From Candidatus Susulua stagnicola (GTDB lineage: Bacteria; Omnitrophota; Gorgyraeia; Duberdicusellales; 4484-171): a stretch of 27,596 nucleotides of DNA. Below, in pieces: positions 22,989 through 27,596 of this stretch (position 1 is its first letter; each line of letters begins with the position of its first letter). The position numbers were made by a program, and so were the translations under genes. Under the pieces are notes generated by a model. That model searched no databases. It was not told the DNA's origin and worked only from the letters and a program-made list of their open reading frames with translations. The stretch lies in assembly GCA_030765735.1 (NCBI GenBank), contig JAVCBZ010000019.1, positions 1 to 27,596 on the forward strand. The letters are read 5' to 3'.

Positions 22989-23601
22989 ATTTTGTTAATA
23001 TATCATTTTTAAACTCTTTAATCCAGTCAAGAACTAATTCTAATAAACGCTTATCACAATACCTAATATGTACCAATCCATAAAGTAACTTCCTTCCGCT
23101 TAAATTAAGATTTCCTTCCCTGACATAGGGCTTAAGGAACTGACTTCGAGAAATACCTGTTATCCTACTCCAATAATCTTTTAGCTTATCTATCTCTTGG
23201 GAAGAATACGAGTATAAATACACTCTAAGTCTACCTTCTTTCACTCCACATATCTGACGTAGAAATTTTAGAAAAAGCTTTATCATGTCTGGATCGCTAT
23301 TAACAAAATCTAACATATTAGATTTTAGATTCTTAGAACCCTCTGCCCAATATAACATAATCCCAGCAATTTTAAGTTCTCTGTCTTTTTCTGTCAATTT
23401 ATCCTTTACCTCAAAGTGCAACTTATATTTATTCCCTACATAATTCGCTTCCGAACGTCTTCGCCGAGAGATATTGTTTTTATTCATAAACCTATATAAT
23501 GACCAAAAAGAAACACCTAAAATCTCAGAGACTTCTTTCAAATTATATTTTTTATTCGAATACAAATCTTTAACTTTGTTAATATCCAAAGAAATTTTCA
23601 T
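22798..23601 (-). CDS. HTH plus LAGLIDADG-like endonuclease ORF overlapping tRNA-Tyr and its intron
   Basis: The N-terminal 50 residues form a helix-turn-helix (NLKEVSEILGVSFWSLYRFM) ending in RRRR. Residues 77-90 (KIAGIMLYWAEGSK) resemble a single LAGLIDADG helix; SDPDMIKLFLKFLRQI and LLYGLVHIRYCDKRLLELVL complete a homing-nuclease-like fold of the kind common in candidate-phylum genomes. Residues 205-216 (WAGTQVAKGDRL) are encoded by the tRNA-Tyr 5' exon. In an intronless tRNA the next codon would be TAA at the anticodon loop, so the ancestral protein would end at residue 216. The intron splits that stop and adds 51 unrelated codons up to TGA at 22798. There is no Shine-Dalgarno before ATG 23601. 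Nuclease activity is inferred; a regulator is an alternative. Confidence 0.72.
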   Translation of the reverse strand: MKISLDINKVKDLYSNKKYNLKEVSEILGVSFWSLYRFMNKNNISRRRRSEANYVGNKYKLHFEVKDKLTEKDRELKIAGIMLYWAEGSKNLKSNMLDFVNSDPDMIKLFLKFLRQICGVKEGRLRVYLYSYSSQEIDKLKDYWSRITGISRSQFLKPYVREGNLNLSGRKLLYGLVHIRYCDKRLLELVLDWIKEFKNDILTKWAGTQVAKGDRLCKTQRLAERQDGKVGEFREALSIFNDKGNPEPSSKSYGLEKVQRLSRKGVA

Positions 23602-23618
23602 TTTTATTTTAATTTTAC

Positions 23619-23633
23619 AATAATCTGATTATT
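23619..23633. promoter_or_regulatory. Perfect 15-nt palindrome between tRNA-Thr and the endonuclease ORF
   Basis: AATAATC-T-GATTATT is a perfect palindrome with one central base, 3 nt from the encoded CCA of tRNA-Thr. It may be an operator bound by the HTH protein, a scar of insertion, or a 3'-end hairpin. No direct evidence favours one. Confidence 0.45.
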
Positions 23634-23636
23634 AAA

Positions 23637-23712
23637 TGGAGCCCAGGAGAGGAATCGAACCCCCAACCTGAGGTTTACAAAACCCCTGCTCTGCCAATTG
23701 AGCTACCTGGGC
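23637..23712 (-). tRNA. tRNA-Thr (anticodon TGT)
   Basis: The acceptor GCCCAGG pairs with CCTGGGC, the anticodon arm is GGGGT-TTTGTAA-ACCTC with anticodon TGT, and the T arm is GGGGG-TTCGATT-CCTCT. The discriminator is T73 and CCA is encoded. It begins 12 nt after the nnrD stop codon, so it is probably cut from the folP-nnrD transcript. Confidence 0.96.
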
Positions 23713-23724
23713 ATTTCCACTTAT

Positions 23725-24591
23725 CTAACTTTTTTTCAATAAACTTTTAACTGCACTTGGTAAATACTCAATTATATCTGAAGCAATCAGGCAATTCTGA
23801 GTTTTATCATTAGCTGCATAATCTCCAGCCAAGGCATGCAAATAAACTCCTAATTTTGCTGCTTGAAATTGATCTACTCCTTGTGCAAGTAAACCAGCAA
23901 TTATGCCTGAAAGAACATCTCCTGTGCCAGCAGTTGCCATTCCTGGGTTGCCAGTACTATTCTCAAAAGTCCTTTGTCCATCACTTATCAAAGTACGATC
24001 ACCCTTAAGTACAAGAGTTAGATTATATCTAAGAGCAAACTTTTTTACAAGCTCTTTTCTTGATTTCTTAATTTTGCCTATATCTAGCTTTACCAAGCGA
24101 GAAAACTCACCTAGATGAGGAGTTAATATTAGTATTTTGGTCTTTCGTTTAACCAAAACCTCTAAATTCGAAGCTATAGCAGTCAAAGCATCAGCATCAA
24201 CAACCATTGGCTTATCAATCTCCTTTATAATTCTTACTATTAATCTCTTAGTAGAAGCTTCCAAACCTATACCAGGACCAACAACAATAAGATCAATTTT
24301 TTTCAAAAAACTCTTTATCTTGCTAAAAGTTTCTTGGCCAAGAGCACCTCCTTTATCAGTTAAAGGTAAGCTCATTACTTCAGTAAGCTTTATTTCAAAG
24401 ATATTATTTAAACTCTTAGGTACAGCTACAGTAACTAATCCAGCACCAGTTCTTAAGGCTGCTTTAGCAGATAAGCAAACAGCTCCACTAAGCCCTACTG
24501 AGCCTCCAATAATTAAAATATGCCCATAGTCCCCTTTATGGGTATCAGGCTTTCTCTTGAGCAACTGCACAGGCAACCGCATAATCTTCAA
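23725..24591 (-). CDS. nnrD: ADP-dependent (S)-NAD(P)H-hydrate dehydratase
   Basis: This enzyme repairs hydrated NADH and NADPH. The 288-residue protein is the stand-alone dehydratase (YjeF C-terminal, ribokinase-like) domain; the epimerase domain NnrE that is often fused in front is absent. Signatures are KGDYGHILIIGGS, DADALTA, LTPHLGEFSRL (159-162 HLGE), STGNPGMATAGTGDVLSG with the catalytic aspartate in GTGD (222-225). The start overlaps the end of acpS by 47 nt; a second in-frame ATG at 24582 would shorten the overlap. tRNA-Thr follows after 12 nt. Assignment is firm. Confidence 0.93.
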   Translation of the reverse strand: MKIMRLPVQLLKRKPDTHKGDYGHILIIGGSVGLSGAVCLSAKAALRTGAGLVTVAVPKSLNNIFEIKLTEVMSLPLTDKGGALGQETFSKIKSFLKKIDLIVVGPGIGLEASTKRLIVRIIKEIDKPMVVDADALTAIASNLEVLVKRKTKILILTPHLGEFSRLVKLDIGKIKKSRKELVKKFALRYNLTLVLKGDRTLISDGQRTFENSTGNPGMATAGTGDVLSGIIAGLLAQGVDQFQAAKLGVYLHALAGDYAANDKTQNCLIASDIIEYLPSAVKSLLKKS

Positions 24592-24898
24592 TATGAGTTA
24601 TAGAAAGAAAAATATCAATTTCAATATCTTTCTTAAATTTGCAATAAGGAGCACCATTCTCCTTATTAAGAATAAGCATATCAGTTAAAGCCATAGGATA
24701 TTCTTTTGAAATTGCTTTTATTACTGCCTCTTTAGCTGCAAAACGAGCAGCAATGCGTTGATAATACATCTTGCCTTTAACAATATTTTCTAACTCTTCA
24801 GAATTAAACACACGATTTAAAAAACTATCCTTCCACTTTTCTATAGAATTTTTAATCTTATCTATTTTTATTATATCTATGCCTACGCCAACAACCAT
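24545..24898 (-). CDS. acpS: Holo-[acyl-carrier-protein] synthase
   Basis: AcpS transfers 4'-phosphopantetheine from CoA to acyl carrier protein. The metal-binding D8 lies in VGVGIDIIKIDKI and E57 in RFAAKEAVIKAI, the two hallmark motifs. The C-terminal segment IFLSITHIEDYAVACAVAQ matches the usual 'SISH...A-A-V' strand. Length (117) is normal. It starts 3 nt after pdxJ and overlaps nnrD. The pdxJ-acpS pair is conserved widely in bacteria. Confidence 0.95.
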   Translation of the reverse strand: MVVGVGIDIIKIDKIKNSIEKWKDSFLNRVFNSEELENIVKGKMYYQRIAARFAAKEAVIKAISKEYPMALTDMLILNKENGAPYCKFKKDIEIDIFLSITHIEDYAVACAVAQEKA

Positions 24899-24901
24899 AT
24901 T

Positions 24902-25618
24902 TTATTTTTTTAACAAGGAAATCATTTCATTAATAGCTTGATTAATTCCAATGAAAACTGAACGACAAATTATTGAATGCCCAATATTAAGCTCTTCTAT
25001 CTCTCCTATCTTTACTATCTCTGCTAAATTACCATAATCAAGACCATGCCCAGCAGCAACAGAAAAGCCTTGGCTTTTGGCAAATTTCGCTGCTACGCTT
25101 ATTTTTTTAAGCTCCTTGTTTATGGTAGTTTTAGTTTTTGCCAAAGAAAAAGCACCAGTGTTAATCTCAATAAGTTCTACCCCTAACTTCTTAGCTATAT
25201 TAATCTGCTTTTTTAATGGGTCAATGAACAAACTAACTCTTGTCCCAGCTTTTTTTAATCTTTTTATTACCCCCGATACCTTTTTCTTATTCCTAATAAG
25301 ATCAAGCCCACCTTCAGTAGTTAATTCTTGTCTTTTTTCAGGGACTAATGTTGCCTGATAAGGAATTACCTTACAAGCAAAATCAACAACGCTCTTAGAA
25401 GCAGACATCTCTAAATTTAAAGGAATCTTTATGGCTTCCTTAATAAAAATTACATCTCGTTCTTTTATATGTCTTCTATCTTCTCTTAAATGAACAACTA
25501 TAGAATCACACCCAGAATATTCTGCTAAGAGTGCTGCTACTACTGGATCAGGGTAAGTAACATTATTACGAGCCTGCCTTAATGTCGCTGTATGGTCAAC
25601 ATTAATCCCTAATTTCAT
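24902..25618 (-). CDS. pdxJ: Pyridoxine 5'-phosphate synthase
   Basis: PdxJ closes the pyridine ring in the deoxyxylulose-5-phosphate-dependent route to vitamin B6. The start LGINVDHTATLRQAR with N6, D8 and H9 and the segment VVHLREDRRHI with H43, R45 and H50 are the catalytic and substrate-binding hallmarks. EINTGAFSLA and SVAAGHGLDYGN follow as in other PdxJ proteins. Length (238) is normal. Its ATG overlaps the stop of the 45-aa gene upstream by 4 nt, and acpS follows after 3 nt. Confidence 0.96.
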   Translation of the reverse strand: MKLGINVDHTATLRQARNNVTYPDPVVAALLAEYSGCDSIVVHLREDRRHIKERDVIFIKEAIKIPLNLEMSASKSVVDFACKVIPYQATLVPEKRQELTTEGGLDLIRNKKKVSGVIKRLKKAGTRVSLFIDPLKKQINIAKKLGVELIEINTGAFSLAKTKTTINKELKKISVAAKFAKSQGFSVAAGHGLDYGNLAEIVKIGEIEELNIGHSIICRSVFIGINQAINEMISLLKK

Positions 25619-25752
25619 ATACTTTTTCCACCACTAGTAATAGCTCCACTTATATAAAGCCAAACAAAAACAGCAATAAGTAAAGCCATAAACTTAAGCC
25701 AAAAATTATACAAAATTGCTCTCTTAATACTTATTTTTTTTAATAACTCCAT
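25615..25752 (-). CDS. 45-residue membrane protein, CdaR/YbbR-like N-terminal stub
   Basis: A small ORF begins at ATG 25752 after a GAGGGAGC ribosome site and ends in TGA overlapping the pdxJ start (ATGA). It encodes a basic start (ELLKKISIKRAIL), then one membrane helix NFWLKFMALLIAVFVWLYIS, and stops soon after. The NFWLK...LLIAVFVWLY pattern is that of the N-terminal anchor of CdaR/YbbR proteins, which regulate the diadenylate cyclase CdaA. It lies 48 nt after cdaA, where cdaR is normally found, but the periplasmic YbbR repeats are absent. I infer a reduced CdaR that keeps only the membrane anchor; the ribosome site and coupling suggest it is expressed. Confidence 0.7.
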   Translation of the reverse strand: MELLKKISIKRAILYNFWLKFMALLIAVFVWLYISGAITSGGKSI

Positions 25753-25800
25753 TTTTGCTCCCTCTCTGATTATAATCGAATTTTCATTATTTGATTTATC

Positions 25801-26559
25801 TTAGCGAGGTTTCATTAATTGCCCTTTAAGAATAGTCAGCAAATCATTTGGTGTCAAATTACGAGTTAACTGCCCATTTATAGCTAAAGATATTGATCCA
25901 TCTTCTTCTGATACAATTATTACTAGTGCATCTGAATTTTCAGAAAGACCTACCGCTGCCCGATGACGCATACCTAAATTTCTTTCTAAACTTGGATTGT
26001 CACTAAGTGGAAAAAGGCAAGAAGCAGCTATTACTGCTGTTTCACCAACTATTACTCCACCATCATGTAATGGTGCAGGTGGATAAAAAATATTTTGCAA
26101 TAACTCAGTTGTAAGCTCAGCTCTTAAAATTACTCCACTCTCTATATATCGCTTAAGCCCTATTTCCCTCTTTATAGCAATAAGAGCACCATGTTTTTTA
26201 CGAGAAAGAGCACCTGCTGCTGAAACAATCTCACGTAAAAACTGCTCAACTTCTTCTCGCTTAGGCTCAATAAAGAAAATATGACGTTTGCCTAAGTGGA
26301 TAAGCCCTTCCCTTAATTCAGGCTGAAAAATTATAACTACAAAAATTAAAAAGAAAGCAAAAAGATAGGTAAGCAAACGAGTTAGTATAGGCAAACCTAA
26401 CATTTGAAAAGCTAACAAAGAGATTACTAAGATAATTATACCTCTTAGTAAATAGACAGCTTTAGTACCCTTTAAAAACAAAAAAATCCTATAGATAACT
26501 ATCCATAAGATTAGTACCTCAACTAGCGATTTCCATTTTAGAAGTCCTAAAAAATCCAT
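25801..26559 (-). CDS. cdaA: Diadenylate cyclase CdaA
   Basis: CdaA makes cyclic di-AMP from two ATP. Three N-terminal membrane helices (about residues 10-80) precede the DAC domain. The domain shows GALIAIKREIGL (about 124-135), the DGG motif at 166-168 (LHDGGVIVG) in place of the usual DGA, and RHR at 198-200 (GMRHRAAVGLSE). The DGG form is common in the family and should keep activity. Length (252) is normal. The ATG overlaps the folP stop by one base (TAATG). The signal would control potassium and osmolyte balance; cdaR follows here only as a stub. Confidence 0.94.
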   Translation of the reverse strand: MDFLGLLKWKSLVEVLILWIVIYRIFLFLKGTKAVYLLRGIIILVISLLAFQMLGLPILTRLLTYLFAFFLIFVVIIFQPELREGLIHLGKRHIFFIEPKREEVEQFLREIVSAAGALSRKKHGALIAIKREIGLKRYIESGVILRAELTTELLQNIFYPPAPLHDGGVIVGETAVIAASCLFPLSDNPSLERNLGMRHRAAVGLSENSDALVIIVSEEDGSISLAINGQLTRNLTPNDLLTILKGQLMKPR

Positions 26560-27596
26560 TAGTTATTCATAATTTTTGAGGCTACTTTTATAGCCTGAGC
26601 AGTTTCTCCGACATCATGTACTCTTAAAACATTAGCACCTTTAGTAAGAGAAATTATGCTAGCAGCAATTGTTCCTACTAATCGCTGCTTAATATCTATG
26701 TTAAGTATCTTACCAATAAAAGATTTATGAGACAACCCTAAAAAAATTGGTAAACCAAAAACCTTTAATTTATAAAGCTGATTGATTATCTTAGTGTTAT
26801 CTTCCAAACGCTTACCAAATCCTATTCCAGGATCAAGAAAAAGCTGATTCTTATTTATCCCTTTTTTATCGCAAAAATTCAACCTTTCCTGAAAAAAATC
26901 ACTTATCTCTGTAATTACATCTTTATAGTAAGGCTTTGCTTGCATATTCTGAGGTTTCCCTTTCATATGCATTAATACACACCCTAACTTATGCTTCTTG
27001 ACTAAAGAGGCCATTTGAGGGTTATCTTGCAAAGCTGTAATATCATTAATTATATCTACCCCTTCACTTACGGCCGCTTTTGCTACTAAATATTTATAAG
27101 TATCCACAGATAAAAAAACTTGTTTAAACTCTTTCCGTAAAACTTTCAAAATAGGTATAACTCTTTTTATCTCTTCTCCTACTTTAACCGGATTTGAAAA
27201 AGGTCTTGTTGATTCCCCGCCAACATCTATTATCTTTGCTCCAGCTTTTATCATTTTTTCTGCCTTCTTTAAAGCTAATGCTTGAACTTTTACACTTGAG
27301 TTTTCAACAACTTTCAGTAACCCATCTCCGAAAAAAGAATCTTCAGTAGAATTTATAATCCCGCAAATAATTGGCTGATTAATCCTTAACATCTTTCCTC
27401 TAGCCTTCAAAATAAATTCTCCCTTTTCCAAATTTTTTAGATATTCAGAGATCTTTAACGAAACTTCTTTTAAAGCAAAAGGTTGATCTTTCAATTTTTC
27501 AGAGAGCTTTTTCAATTGGCTTAAATTACCAAAAATAAGAACAGAAGTTTTTATATTTTTTAGCAGAGCTTTTCGCTCCAAAGCTGCATCACTTCC
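26559..27596 (-). CDS. folP: Dihydropteroate synthase (5' end beyond window)
   Basis: This folate-pathway enzyme joins p-aminobenzoate to dihydropterin pyrophosphate. Signatures are ICGIINSTEDSFFGDG (pterin-binding loop; the usual NVTPDSF reads NSTEDSF), IIDVGGESTRPFS, LSVDTYKYLVAKAA, VDIINDI, LDPGIGFGKRLEDN and FLGLSHKSFIG. The reading frame stays open to the window edge (GSDAALERKA before an internal TTG at 27581), so the gene starts outside. The region before residue 60 is an N-terminal extension (KTSVLIFGNLSQLKKLSEKL) found in some DHPS proteins. It overlaps cdaA by one base. Assignment is firm; the start is not visible. Confidence 0.95.
   Translation of the reverse strand, partial: GSDAALERKALLKNIKTSVLIFGNLSQLKKLSEKLKDQPFALKEVSLKISEYLKNLEKGEFILKARGKMLRINQPIICGIINSTEDSFFGDGLLKVVENSSVKVQALALKKAEKMIKAGAKIIDVGGESTRPFSNPVKVGEEIKRVIPILKVLRKEFKQVFLSVDTYKYLVAKAAVSEGVDIINDITALQDNPQMASLVKKHKLGCVLMHMKGKPQNMQAKPYYKDVITEISDFFQERLNFCDKKGINKNQLFLDPGIGFGKRLEDNTKIINQLYKLKVFGLPIFLGLSHKSFIGKILNIDIKQRLVGTIAASIISLTKGANVLRVHDVGETAQAIKVASKIMNN

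Noticed and set aside
22772..23083. 103-aa plus-strand ORF across the intron and tRNA-Tyr exon
   Set aside because: It is antisense to the group I intron, tRNA exon and endonuclease ORF, with no ribosome site or family signature.
24137..24529. 130-aa plus-strand ORF
   Set aside because: It lies wholly opposite nnrD, which has all its family motifs.
1..27596. CRISPR arrays, insertion sequences, phage genes or biosynthetic clusters
   Set aside because: No regularly spaced repeats, transposase or phage proteins are visible; most of the window is housekeeping.

Overview
This AT-rich window (about one third G+C by eye, standard genetic code) looks chromosomal, from a diderm bacterium with an LPS-type outer membrane: it carries lptE, a BamD-like TPR protein and murJ. 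Gene order (folP-cdaA-pdxJ-acpS-nnrD; leuS-comEA-comEC-bamD-like-lptE-holA opposite rpsT) and protein style resemble candidate phyla such as Omnitrophota. That placement is from memory of such genomes, not from a search.

Layout. 1-1888 (minus): 3'-truncated uvrC and murJ. 2053-2380 (plus): rpsT with its own promoter. 2451-11163 (minus): nfo, leuS, comEA, a radical SAM gene, comEC, the BamD-like gene (own promoter), lptE and holA. 11195-11766: two divergent tRNA genes, Ala(GGC) and Leu(CAA), with structured leaders and a tandem hairpin repeat. 11815-14108 (plus): a Ski2-like helicase and rpmB, both apparently leaderless. 14073-20163 (minus): tRNA-Pro, a PilZ protein, hom, thrC, argS and recJ. 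20307-20720 (plus): a second PilZ protein. 20755-21251 (minus): a CBS-pair protein. 21313-21406 (plus): a small RNA unit with promoter and terminator. 21417-27596 (minus): one tight run of folP (5'-truncated), cdaA, a 45-aa CdaR-like stub, pdxJ, acpS, nnrD, tRNA-Thr, an endonuclease-like ORF, intron-split tRNA-Tyr, tRNA-Gly and gpsA.

The most unusual locus is 22656-23712. A group I intron of 250 nt splits tRNA-Tyr(GTA) inside the anticodon. Immediately upstream, a helix-turn-helix plus LAGLIDADG-like ORF runs in frame into the tRNA. Without the intron its stop codon would be the TAA formed by the tRNA-Tyr anticodon loop. The intron sits exactly inside that stop codon, so the unspliced reading frame continues 51 codons into the intron, and splicing would recreate the stop. 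Nuclease production, tRNA maturation and intron splicing therefore compete for the same RNA. The same tRNA also lacks the near-universal G53-C61 pair.

Other points of interest are promoters only 6-9 nt from start codons, G-only Shine-Dalgarno tracts, a pre-tRNA-Leu leader that mimics the tRNA 5' end, a compact terminator-ended small RNA, and a long charged helical tail on the BamD-like protein.
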